From: Sycon ciliatum
Taxonomy: Eukaryota > Porifera > Calcarea > Leucosolenida > Sycettidae
Direction: 5' to 3'
Assembly (NCBI RefSeq): GCF_964019385.1
Contig: NC_088643.1
Span: 80,232,999-80,296,998, forward strand
DNA: 64,000 bases
The notes under the pieces are model-generated. The model was not told where the DNA came from, did not search any database, and saw nothing but the letters and a program-made list of their open reading frames with translations. Shown piece after piece: positions 1-25,800 of the stretch (position 1 is its first letter; the number at the start of each line of letters is the position of its first letter). Made by a program: the position numbers and the translations under genes.

Positions 1-350
1 ACTCCTTGGCTCAGCCATGACTCAAGTTGGTCCCGGAGACTAGGCATTAGGGCCGGTGCCACCCGGCGTGCTGACTGTTGCCGTGGGCGGCGATCATCGG
101 CCATCTGTATCGTGATGGGTCCACGCATAGCCGGAAGTGAGGACGCCCCCTCGGTTGTGGCGGCATTCACAGAGGCTTCTGGCAGAGATAAGAGACCCAG
201 GTCAATGGAGGCACTCGCGCTCAACAGTGACGGCATGCGGACTGCTGAGTCCTCCACAACAAACATAGTCTCCGTAGTTTGTTTCGAGCCATAGTGCAAT
301 GTGCACTCAAAAACACCGGCGGCCTTCAGGTTCTGTGCTCCTAGTGGTCA
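1..350 (-). pseudogene. Pol continuation of gypsy-like element after in-frame stop
   Basis: Below the TGA at 348-350 the same minus-strand frame is open to the window edge. It has the second half of a retropepsin fold (a hydrophobic V-V-E-D stretch, then a Leu-Leu-Ser-Ala segment), a low-complexity linker, and an Arg/Pro-rich segment followed by an L-x2-Q-L-E helix of the type just before the reverse transcriptase fingers. The reverse transcriptase itself would lie left of base 1. A single nonsense codon with otherwise intact coding suggests recent decay or a sequencing difference. Confidence 0.6.
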
Positions 351-1364
351 TAATTCAAACGGAGCAGGCTGCAGAGAATAGCCAGGTGGGACCTTGGATC
401 TCGGTAAGACAGATACACAACTGCCACTGTCCACGCGCATCGGAACTAGATGCTTGGCGTCCAGATATACCTGGCGCAACGGTATGCGAAATCCAGTCTT
501 CCCAGTGGAAACGCTATACGCTTCGGCCCAGCTGTCCTCCACCAATGGAGCCTCCTGTCGTCGAGCGTCAGGTTCCGATCGGGTAACTGCGGCACTGGGT
601 CCAGTGGACCTGGTTGCTCTTTGTTGCTCCTCCTCAGGACTTATCATGTTTGAAGAGCGGCAGACTGTTTGAAAATGTCCACGCCTTCCACACCGTTTGC
701 ACCGTTGGTCCGCTGCTGGGCAGTACCGCCGTCCCGGTTCGTGCTGCCGTCCACAGTAACTACATTGAATTGCGGCAGGTTTGCGTCCATATTGTGTTTG
801 TGCAAAACATACATCACCTGGCCTTGCCTGGCCTGACGGTTCCTCTGACAGAATCACTGCCTGAGCTCGTTCACTAGCTTTGTCCAGGGAGTCATCTCCC
901 ATCTCCAGCACACGTTGTCGCGCTGAGGTGGATTGGAGGCCACGCGCAAACAAATGAACAGCAACAGTTTCCACAACGTCTTCCAGCTTCGCTGACGTAG
1001 TAATGTTACAGGTCCGCACCTCCTTCTGAAGTCTGTGCCGGTATGCTTGTATGGACTCGCCAGGATTCTGAGCAATCGTAAACAGAGCTGCAAGCCGTGC
1101 GGAGTCACTCCGCGCCGCGCCGAAGTACTCTGTAAATAATTTCTTCAAATCCTCGTAGGGATTATCACCTGTTGGCACCGATGGATACTTCTGCCACAGA
1201 TAGTACGCTGCGCTCTGATCCAAATTTCCTGTGGCTGCCAAGTATTGTTTTTTCTTATCCGTCACTTCGTTCAGCATGAACCCTATCTCTAATTGACTCA
1301 GCCATGTCCGGAAATGGTCAATTCCGTGCTCATAGTCAAGGTCGAGCTTCACATGGACCTTCAC
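348..1364 (-). CDS. Ty3/gypsy-like retrotransposon Gag with start of protease
   Basis: The 338-codon minus-strand frame reads as a Gag polyprotein leading into protease. The N-terminal two thirds is capsid-like helical sequence. Near residues 205-240 are two Cys/His clusters, the second a standard CCHC zinc knuckle (C-x2-C-x4-H-x4-C) of the kind that binds element RNA. Near the C-terminus VDSGS followed by a hydrophobic stretch matches the active-site start of a retropepsin (D-S/T-G). The frame ends in a single TGA inside the protease region, and the same frame stays open beyond it down to base 1, so Gag and Pol were one frame broken by one stop. Seen: knuckle, DSG motif, stop. Known: order Gag-PR-RT of Ty3/gypsy. 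Inferred: a dead or readthrough copy; only the 5' part lies in the window. Confidence 0.8.
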   Translation of the reverse strand: MKVHVKLDLDYEHGIDHFRTWLSQLEIGFMLNEVTDKKKQYLAATGNLDQSAAYYLWQKYPSVPTGDNPYEDLKKLFTEYFGAARSDSARLAALFTIAQNPGESIQAYRHRLQKEVRTCNITTSAKLEDVVETVAVHLFARGLQSTSARQRVLEMGDDSLDKASERAQAVILSEEPSGQARPGDVCFAQTQYGRKPAAIQCSYCGRQHEPGRRYCPAADQRCKRCGRRGHFQTVCRSSNMISPEEEQQRATRSTGPSAAVTRSEPDARRQEAPLVEDSWAEAYSVSTGKTGFRIPLRQVYLDAKHLVPMRVDSGSCVSVLPRSKVPPGYSLQPAPFEL

Positions 1365-1424
1365 CTTTTCTGCCGTTTCTCTTTCAGTTCTACGACGTTT
1401 CGCGCTTCCAAAATCCTTCTACAT

Positions 1425-1800
1425 ATCCTGTTCAATGCGCCAATTATGTTACTGTCTCCCAGCCGAGGTCACACACACACGCACTAGTTCCAGCAATACA
1501 GTTATGGTAACAAGGGATTCACAGGTAACACGAGAATACAGGTAAAACAAAGTGGAAGTCGGATAAGCTTGAGCCGCACGCTCTCTCTACTCAAAGTCCT
1601 CAAGAAGCTTCGCCCCAAATCAACATCCGCAGGCAGCTCGACTCAGATCAGTCCGTGCATGCATTTCAAGCATTGGCATGGTAGTACACCAGAACAGAGT
1701 AATATTATTATAACACCAGATGACTTCGACAAAATAAGAAACAACTAATCTGGGAAACCCACAGCGCTCACAACCTTCGTGTCCATGACATCTCTTACTT
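1425..1800 (-). other. Possible LTR and primer-binding site of the gypsy-like element
   Basis: Just upstream (minus strand) of the Gag start is TTGGCGCATTGAACAGG, which looks like a tRNA primer-binding site of the TGGCGC type. It should directly follow the 5' LTR, placing an LTR of about 350 bp at roughly 1450-1800. The ten bases AATTATGTTA occur at 1442-1451 and again at 1801-1810, bracketing that interval. No second LTR is in the window, so the limits are unproven. No gene is seen between 1365 and 1992. Confidence 0.35.
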
Positions 1801-1992
1801 AATTATGTTAAATTCCTAATGAGCTTGCCATGATTCCAGACCAGTTGCACTTCCCTGAATTGCCGGTCCAAGTTTACGGAGTGTGAAAGGCGATCGATAC
1901 TGCAATTTGCTTCGGTCGGTGTTTTTGCTGTCTCAATTTCACTGTATTCTGCATGGATCTTGTGACTCTTGTCTAATGCTTGCACTGCGCAG

Positions 1993-16301
<14,309 letters not shown>

Positions 16302-16541
16302 GAACAGTGACAGAGCTGGAGTGTTCAGATGCGGAAATACCAGCAGCAGCAGCAGCCAGTAGCAATAACCAAGTCAAGCATTGCTACCTGTGTACATGTG
16401 CATATATTGTAAATACAGCATGGAAATAATCAATCGCTTTGTACATAGCCAGCTTCTTTTTGCAGATAGGAAAGATAACAATATATTTGCATTGTTGAAT
16501 GAGATTCATCAAGAAAATTTTGTTTTCTATTTGTTCCCAAA

Positions 16542-16547
16542 AATAAA
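16542..16547 (+). terminator. ELP3 polyadenylation signal AATAAA
   Basis: AATAAA 240 bp after the ELP3 stop. A second AATAAA at 16917-16922 lies beyond the 3' end of the convergent TBC1D coding region and is less likely to be used. Confidence 0.6.
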
Positions 16548-16667
16548 TAGAATGCATAAGATTAACATGCCATTGGCGGTGCTGAATAAGTTACTGTGCA
16601 TCTTGATTAAAGTTTTTTTTCTCAAATTTCTTCTCCATTCTGCTTCTTTGCTCTGCATTGCATATTA

Positions 16668-16805
16668 GCAGTATAGTCTCCTTTTCCGGTTGATCATGCC
16701 GGGCAAATTGTAAATTTATCTTCGCATGTTGTCACGGCAGTATGGTCTCCTTTTCCGGCTGATCATGCCGGGCAAATTGTAAATTTATCTTCGCATGTTG
16801 TCAAG
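16668..16805 (-). repeat. 69-bp tandem duplication over the TBC1D stop codon
   Basis: Two 69-bp copies (16668-16736 and 16737-16805) start GCAGTAT and contain TTATCTTCGCATGTTGTC. On the minus strand the right copy holds the last codons (Asp-Asn-Met-Arg-Arg-stop) and early 3' UTR of the TBC1D gene; the left copy repeats these codons within the 3' UTR. Confidence 0.92.
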
Positions 16806-19800
16806 GTCAGCCTCTGCGAAGAATTGCTCCAGTTTTGATATTGGAGTCTCGGCCAAGTCGTCAAATGACCGTTGATATCGGCGCTGTGAACACAAGAAGA
16901 AGAAGAAGAAGAAACGAATAAAATCAATAAGAGAACACAGTCATTATGAAAAGTAGGACACTGGATCGCTGCTTCTTTCTTCTACACAATTGTCTCTCTC
17001 GCAGAACTCGCGCGTGGGGGGGGGGGGGGGTCAACCTCATTATTTACTTCAGAGGGCATGTGCTTCACGCAGAAGACAGCAGCGCAGAGCGCAGCAACTG
17101 CATGTGTTGTGACTTTTAAGTTCGCATGACCTGCTAAACAGTCTTTTTGCTCATCCGCTGGTGGCTACATGGTACACTGTGGCTGGTTTCAACTTACCTG
17201 CACCATTGGTCTTGTTTGAGAAAACACGGGCACAGAAAGACGACGACGCAGGCCACTCGCATGAGGTGGCTTCAGGTTATTCCGTCTGATGACAATAGAA
17301 CCTGTAGAAACACCTTCGTTAACTTCATCCGCCGCTGCTTCCTCCCTGCTCTCGGTCGAGGTATTGACAGCCAGCTGTCGTTGCAACTGAGCCACGGTGT
17401 GTCTCAAATCAGTGATTTGCACAGTGAACCTGCAGGTCGAGATAACAATGTCAAATTACACACATACATGGTTCGCTCAGGCAATGGAGCTTTCTTCGGT
17501 ATCAGGATATGTGCTGGGGTCTGTGTTAGTCTCAATTGCACCTTTGCAGGGGACATTCCCTCTCAAAACAGGTAAATCGCTAGCCATGCAGACACGCTCA
17601 GATTCACTAACCGTTCTGATTGCTGAACAAGGCGCGCATTCTCTGTGCTCAGCTCATTGACAGTGTCCTGCAGTCTCAGCGCACTGCCGCGTGCCACGGC
17701 CAGCTGCTGAATGAGGTCGGTGTGCTGCGAGCGCAGTGCAATGTTGGCTGCCTCTAGATCAGCGCTCATGGTCTGCGTGTTATCCAGGTCCTGCAGCACT
17801 GCATGCTCAACCTGTCAACAACATACATACGACAACAGGCACGGAAACGTTTGACAAGAGGTGCGAGAAATACCATAGCGGATCATGTAATGTTCCAACC
17901 ATATGTGCAGAGCATTCCTGTGACAACTGGCACAGGAGCTGGCCCTTTAGTAGGGTCAGTGTCATTCATCACAAAACTCTAGTCCAGGTGTGTTCCTTCA
18001 TGGTCTCCATGGACAGGAAATCAATGCCCAGTGAAAGCCAGTACACTACCTACACTGTCCTGGTCATGCCCCATACCTCAAACGTTCTCAGCTTCTCGTG
18101 AATATCCATGTCCATGGCCTCTCTGACAATCGTGTCTGGTACTCGCGCACCAAGTGCTGGCAGCACTGCCTTCATGCACTCCAAGATCTGTTCAAAACTG
18201 GTGCACTCTAGCAGTTGCCGCTCGGCATGGCGTAGTAGTGTCAGGCACACCTACCATCCACAACACAAAAAAGAAACCCAACAGTTGGAACTGTTATAAC
18301 TGAGGTACTGTTAGCTGAACTCCACAAAATGAACAACATAAGAATAGCTATGGAGCTGTGCAATGTGCTGATTCTTACCAGGCATACATAGGTCAACGTT
18401 CCACAGTACCAGATCTATCATTGATTCAACATCCACCGATCATGTAAGCTTCTACAAACATGCTCATGCCTTACCTTGAAAATTGCATCAATGCCATCCA
18501 AGAAGATAAGATCTGTGGAAATCAGACACACAGAAGCACATCCAAAAGAAGGATAAAGAGTGTGTCAACATGTGCCACCGTGACTTGGAGACACAACAGC
18601 AGAATGATACCGAATTCCTGACATCAAGTAACAGCTAATCATCACCAGCTGTGTTGCTCAGACACTAGCATGACAAGCCCCAATGCCAAGCAAGCTCAAT
18701 CATGTGGTTAACAAGCACGCCCGTTGCCCGGTAGTTGCTCACCGCTGTTCCTTACCCATTGTTCTTGTAGCAAAGTAGAGTGGAAACTGGGAGCAGAACA
18801 AAGTCAGGAACCACGGCGCTGCGTAGAAGAACGGCGCTACGTCGTGCTTTTCAAACAGATCATGCATCCTTGGGTGATAGTCGTGGAGCAGACGAGACAA
18901 CTGGTACAGTCTCACCTGCAACACAAGGAGCAGGGAGGAAGAGGGGGAGAGGAGTTATTTACATGTATGCAGCAAAACGAGGACTGAGAAAACGTGCCAG
19001 AAAGAGGATTAAAACTACGTGATAACGTGGAGCTATGCTGAATGGTGCGGGTATGACAGTGCCTTGTGCAGGACTTGAGCACATCCAAATAGGAAGACCT
19101 ACCTGCAACCTTGCCATATCCGGCTTGTACTGATCACGCAGCTCGTCGTACATCAGTGCAAGTAGAAAGTGGAAGGCATCGCTGTCTGTGTCCGCCTGCA
19201 GTATAGTGTGCACACCAAACATGCAACAACACAATGTCAACTAAGGAACATGTAACCCCTACTGTAAGTCTTCAAATTTTCGGCCCAATTCAAATTTCGG
19301 CCTCCCAGGGCTAAAACCCGTTTCGGCCACATCATCTTTTTGGCCTGTACTGCTGCCGCCTGTATACACTGTCACACTGAACCTTGCAAAACAATTTTTC
19401 GGCCAAACATGGCCAGGCTGAAAATAGCCGAAAATAGATATGCGCCGAATATTTGTCGACTTACAGTAAAAGGAACCGATGATCATCAAGTAACCCACAT
19501 GCACGTGCATGCATATACATCCATACACCCAGGGCCTGCATATACATCCATACACCCAGGGCCTGCATAACAATCCATACACCCAGGGCCTGCATATACA
19601 TCCATACACCCAGGGCATGCATATACATCCATACACCCAGGGCATGCATATACATCCATACACCCAGGGCATGCATATACATCCATACACCCAGGGCCGC
19701 ATTGTGTATGCCCAGCACTTAGTACTTACATGCATGATCAGGAGGCCAGCGACAAAGCTCAAGCCTTGGCAGTAGCCGACATCCTGATCCACGCTGGCGT

Positions 19801-22800
19801 AAGCACGCAGCACATGAAATAGAGAGCACTGTCCGGGACCAGCGACACTTTGGAAGTACTCATGGCCAGGAAACGTGCGACCTATGCAATGGAGAGAGAG
19901 AAGACGAGGAGGGGTAACAAACAACATAGTTAATTAACGAGATAGATCATACGCTTGGGCGCAGGAAATCCAAACCGGCAGCAGACAAAGACACCAGAAG
20001 TTCCACACGATCAAGATTGAATACCATCCCAGACAAAGACTCGAAAGAGACGTGCCGACACACATAGTTGAAAATGTCACAAACATATTATTTTAGTTAT
20101 TTACCGAGGTCAATGATGATGGCATGGAGGAAAGGTGTGCTCTGGACTTTGAGAATTTCGAAGTCCAAAATCTGGCCATTCGCAGGAGGGGTCGAATATC
20201 CAGAGTCGGAATTACCAACAGGCTTTGGCTTCAATAGCTTAGAAGGTGGTTGCAGTGAATTCAATAGTTTCCAGGCACGTCCATGTAGACCCTTTGGTAT
20301 TCCTAGAACAATGGACACAAGAAGAGCATTGCATGGAGAGTTAACCATTGGCAAGACACATCAGCTCAAGTGGGATTCGCAAACTGATGAAGCTTGAACG
20401 TAAATACTTCAGTGCACTGTTGCACATAGGCCATCATCGCAGCAACTGAAGCAGCACCGTTGCATGCGTCTCAAACTTCCAATCATTGCCCACAACGTGA
20501 AGTGCGTTGTTATTCATTCAATGCTTACCATCTGCTACGGCTTTCCTCACGCCGCTTTTCAGCGCAGACAGCTGTTCAAGCTTTGCATTCTTCGCTGAAC
20601 TGAGTAGTTTCTCCCAGACCTGGGTGAGGCGCTCCTGCTCGCTCTGCTCAAGCATGTCACCGTAGGCTAACCTCCTGGCCTCTAGCTCACCAGGCTCATA
20701 GTCTAAGAAAGGATCAGAGGAAAACCGAAAAGGACGAGAGGCAGAGAGTTACTATTTCATGACACAGGCTGCAGTCATGCTTGTGTACGACTGCTAACGT
20801 TAACTAAAATTCGAAACAGAATGTCAAAAAGAAAAGTTGTTAGCTTTTTTGTTAGCGTTTCTCATTCAACTACAGCACTTCTCTACCTTGCAGAGATAAC
20901 ATGAAAGTCAACATGAAGCATCAGCTACAGCTTGCCACCCAGGTATAAAACCTGGGCAAGAACTTCATCCCACAGCCATTTTCAGGAGAGCTCAGCTGGT
21001 GATTGGAAGACTACTGTAGCACTTTATAAAATTGTTAGAAGCAATGCATGGGTTAGATTAGAGATTGACCATGTAGCTCGCGTGTTCTTACGTTTCTGCG
21101 AGGCCTTCTCCAATCTCACCAACATCACTTGCTCATCTATAGCTCTCTTCCACAAGCCTCTGGCAGTTGGTGAACTGGTGTAGTCGCGACGAGGGGTGAG
21201 CAGCGGATCAAGGCCGGACTTCTTGGTCAGCTCATCGTCATCTTCATCATCACCAGCAGCTTCTTTAGAAGGGGATAACGGCTGGCCACCAGGTGTTGCG
21301 TGCGCAGTCTTGTATATCGACTAGAGAACACCAGTGGAATAGCACAGCAAGACGTTATTCTCAAATCTTGCAAAACAGTTCACGTCTTACACATGCTGGT
21401 AGTCTCCAGTTAACCATGACTAACAATTGGGCAAAGGTGTTACTCATAGTCATACAAGAGACAATAAACTGTGTAAACAAACTTGATATAGAAAGGGTAC
21501 TAGTAGTCGACTTACAGCCGGGGTTTAACTGCCATCAATTAAACCGGGAAATAGAGGCCCCAAGTGTGTGTGTGTGGGGGGGGGGGGGGTGATTTATAAC
21601 TGGTAAAACCTGTACATACCACCAGAAATACTAGCACCTAGAACTTATAGCCCGGGAGCAATAATAATGGCTTCTTACATGACGGAAAGATGTCTTCCTG
21701 GTTGGTGATCTGGGAGTTCTGCGACGCAGCGATGGTGGAGTATGTGCTGGAACTGACAGTGTGGGCGTGCCTGGCGGTGATGGGTGTGGACTGCCGTGAA
21801 GAGGTGATGATCGTACCTGTCCCGATACGACAGGAAGGCTCGGATGTCGCTGAGACTGAGAGGGGAGAAACACAAAACACATCCGATAGGGTTGGAAACA
21901 GGTCCAGTCAAAGCCGCTTCAAACACAACCAATCCAAAACCTGGTTGTGGGAATGCACCATGGACATCATACATGTGATGTGAGTACTCCATGGACATAC
22001 AATACATGTGATGTGAGTACTCCTTCAAAGCCTGACATGAACACAACACACAGGTGGAGGAGATGGTGAAACCACTCAAGACAACCGCATGCTTAGCACG
22101 CACACACTGGAATATCCAAAACTGCTTACTGCACGCGCTGATTCAGGTCCACTTTCCGCGTCTCCCTCATGTCCGATGGTCTTCCGTCGAAGTGATGTGC
22201 TTGGACTCTGTACACATGACAAACCATTCAAGAGCACATTGCATGAAAACACCGTGCTGTACATGTAGCTGACGCAAACACATGCTAGACTCCAATAAGA
22301 TCAGCCGGCTCATCAACTGAGATCACACTCTCCCACTAGGCAATCGTGGGCCATTAATTTTGGGCAACAAAATTTGACTATGTTGTTACCAGTCTCTCAC
22401 CAAACAATCCTTTTCACATCAGAACAAACATCCTGGTTTACACAAATCTGCCTATTGGTCCAATGATGCCTGGCCCTGATACCCAATGTCACAGCCCACC
22501 AGTTTGCAATCCTGTACAAATGTGTCATTGTGCATATTACGGCATACATCCACCCTACTCCTAAACCATACCTCACTCTTCCCCGCTCTGATTGCTGACG
22601 GTGAGGCAGCTGGTCGATCCTACACATTATTAAAAATAAATAAATAAACAGTGTCAGTGGCAATGTCATAGCGCACACATCACACCATTGTTGCGTACGA
22701 TGCACCACAATGACAAAATTAATATCACACCATTCATTACCTTCTTACGAAGGCCTTCAATGGAGCTGGCTAAGGTACGCTTTGCCCTGGACAATGGGCC

Positions 22801-25800
22801 GAGGCGCGGCTTGGATGTCGCTTCATCATTGTCTTCAACCTCCATAGGCTGTGCGTGGGAAACAAACAACACTGGGTGTTCACATACAGACAATGCTAGG
22901 AGTACCAGCAGCAGCACTGTGACATGAATCATGCAGAGCACACCAGATGCAGCAGGTGACCACCACCAGTAGCAGCAAATTGCCATGCAGAGTACAGCGA
23001 AACCGTACTAGATACCGCATGCCTGACAGGCCCATTACACACAACACACTATATTCTATCCAGTGCTGGAGTATTTCTCTACTGTTGCAGATGAACATGT
23101 CCAAGGACACTTGAGACACACCAACACTTGGAAACTGAAGACACATTTCGACAGTTCACTGGAGGTAAGGATTCGCACACTTTTAAAACTCCTAAATGAG
23201 GACACTACTTGAAGTGAAGTGAACCAAAGGTACAGCTTGGGCCAGTCCCTCAGATGTCCGAATTATTCAGGTTAGACTGTGTTCACTTCACTCAATAGCC
23301 AATACCATGTACATCCCAAATAGCCAATACCATGTACATCCCGCCCGTAGGCCAGAATAGTGACTATGCACATACCCTCACACACCGCCGGCTGTCCCGT
23401 TCTGTCACCTATGCTCACCTTTTCGCTATCGGAGTGACTGTGCTCGCTCTGCAGACGCTCTGAAATCCCCCTGAGCATGCCCATGGTGATCTGTAGCTGC
23501 ACGTCCTCACTAAACTGCTGGATAGCTTGCGCACGGTCCGACATCCACGTGCGATCTTCTTTCGGTAAGCCTTCAATTGCCTGCAGGAACGAGAATTACA
23601 AAGCACCATACAAAGTATAATCGTGCTTCATAAAATACCATCTCATGAATACATGCCGGTAAGCGCTTTGGACTGGTGTACGGAGTACTACAAATACACT
23701 TTGGACTGGTGTACAGAGTACTACAATATGCTTCTCTTGCTGTCTGATCACATGCGACGTCATCATTATGTGATTTGTTTTCAATCCTCCGCCATGGCAA
23801 ATTGTGTTTTGTTCGCCCGTAAAAGAGGCTTTTACTACTAAAAAAAACAAAAAACAAAACAGAGTACTACAAATACGCTTTGGACTGGTGTACGGAGTAC
23901 TACAAATACAAGTCTGGGGCTTCACAGCACCCGGCACTAGTTGACTCATGATTTAACTGAGCAGCACTGCAGCGCTTAAAAGGGCTTCCACAGATCTTTA
24001 CGACCACACCATGCAACACTCTCCAACACGAAGAGGATACATTACTGAAACAGTGCGGCATTGACGACCGAATGCTGCTCAACTGTTAAGCACAAGGGAA
24101 GGCATCAGCTCGTGCTCAGGGCGTACACTGCTCACCTTAGTAGCAAAGGCCTGAGCCGCCTTAGCATTCAGGCAATCTGTGCAGAGAAAAAGAGAGAAAT
24201 AGAAACGGCCACCGTCAGTGCACAGATGTACACAATCAGAGTGCATGTACACATGTTCAGGCAGAACATACATCCGATCACATCACATGGGTCTGGCTTG
24301 GCCACTACATGTGCAGTCTACCCAACATCATATACAGTGGTCCCTCTATAATCCGGCACCATTTGTGCCACGGAAAACCTGCTGGATTAGGGAGGGTGCT
24401 GGATTAACAAATCTGATTTACTGCTGCAATGTGCATGAAGAGGACATTTTGGCTACTGAAAATTGTGCTGGTTTATCGAGGGTGCTGGATTATAAAGTGC
24501 TGGATTAGAGAGGGACGACTGTATATATCGCTCCTGCTCTTGTAGCAGTTGAGCACTCTTGCGTGGGGTAGTGCCTTTGCTGTTTGCGTAATGCAGAGCT
24601 CACTGACTTGTCAGTTTGAGCACTCTGGCAAGGTACGTTCGGGCCTGATTGGAAATTTTTATTTCCATTGCTATCAGGTTCGGCCTCATTTCCTCTGTGC
24701 TGCGCTGACGAGTCCACAAAGGACGAAACAGTTCTGTCCGCAGATTGAGTATTTCGCTCCTGCTCTTGTAGCAGTTGAGCACTCTTGCGTGGGGTAGTGC
24801 CTTTGCTGTTTGCGTAATGCAGAGCTCACTGACTTGTCAGTTTGAGCACTCTGGCAAGGTACGTTCGGGCCTGATTGGAAATTTTTATTTCCATTGCTAT
24901 CAGGTTCGGCCTCATTTCCTCTGTGCTGCGCTGACGAGTCCACAAAGGACGAAACAGTTCTGTCCGCAGATTGAGTATTTCGCTCCTGCTCTTGTAGCAG
25001 TTGAGCACTCTTGCGTGGGGTAGTGCCTTTGCTGTTTGCGTAATGCAGAGCTCACTGACTTGTCAGTTTGAGCACTCTGGCAAGGTACGTTCGGGCCTGA
25101 TTGGAAATTTTTATTTCCATTGCTATCAGGTTCGGCCTCATTTCCTCTGTGCTGCGCTGACGAGTCCACAAAGGACGAAACAGTTCTGTCCGCAGATTGA
25201 GTATATATATATATATATATATATATACAGACCAGCACCCGACATAGATCTTACGCCGGCCTGTCACCACACAACCACAGTCTAACTACTGCTATGCCCT
25301 TACTGCTATGCCCTTACTGCTATGCCCTTACTGCTATGCCCTTACTGCTATGCCCTTACTGCTATGCCCTTACTGCTATGCCCTTACTGCTATGCCCTTA
25401 CTGCTATGCCCTTACTGCTATGCCCTGTGCTTACTGTTGACTTGAACACAAAGTTTGTGCAGAGTGTACATCGGACAGGTCTCGCAGAATGGCGACCGAA
25501 TAGTGACCGGAGGGTTCCGGTGTAGCTCAAATGCCACTTTGAAGCTCTTCGTAATGGACTCCATTATCGTGACACACTGCAGGAGCAAAAAGAAATCAAA
25601 AACAGGCCTTCACCCATGGTGAACCACACAAGTGGTGCAAGAATAGGCTGCAACCACCCAAACTGAACTATTCCACGAGCATCATAAGCATAGAAGATAG
25701 AGGTATTGCGACTAAATCATCAGTTGAGATGCTTTGTATGAAGTGGCAGAGCCGTGGCGCAGTGATGCACTAGCTCAGGCAAAACCGACAACTCACGCTG

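Larger units (their letters stand above)
24526..25204 (+). repeat. Retrozyme-like array: three 226-bp units, each with a hammerhead ribozyme
   Basis: Three virtually identical direct repeats with a period of exactly 226 bp (CTCCTGCTCTTG at 24531, 24757, 24983). Each unit contains one complete hammerhead core, so cleavage of a transcript would release 226-nt monomers (24739-24964, 24965-25190) for possible circularisation. Units have no long conserved reading frame. The array is antisense to the TBC1D gene, inside its intron, bounded by the pogo-like MITE on the left and a TA microsatellite (25203-25228) on the right. Tandem units with type I hammerheads of tiny helix III match what is known of animal retrozymes. 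Confidence 0.85.

Noticed and set aside
19259-19927. Long minus-strand frame with repeated nonapeptide
   Set aside because: A 27-bp intronic minisatellite fused to a true TBC1D exon (19730-19881) by reading through the donor.
24505-25285. Repeated 80-100 codon frames on both strands of the 226-bp array
   Set aside because: They recur only because the DNA unit repeats; they have no domain, and the unit's conserved feature is the ribozyme.
19461-25434. CRISPR-like regular repeats (27-bp and 14-bp arrays)
   Set aside because: Contiguous minisatellites without spacers, in an animal genome.
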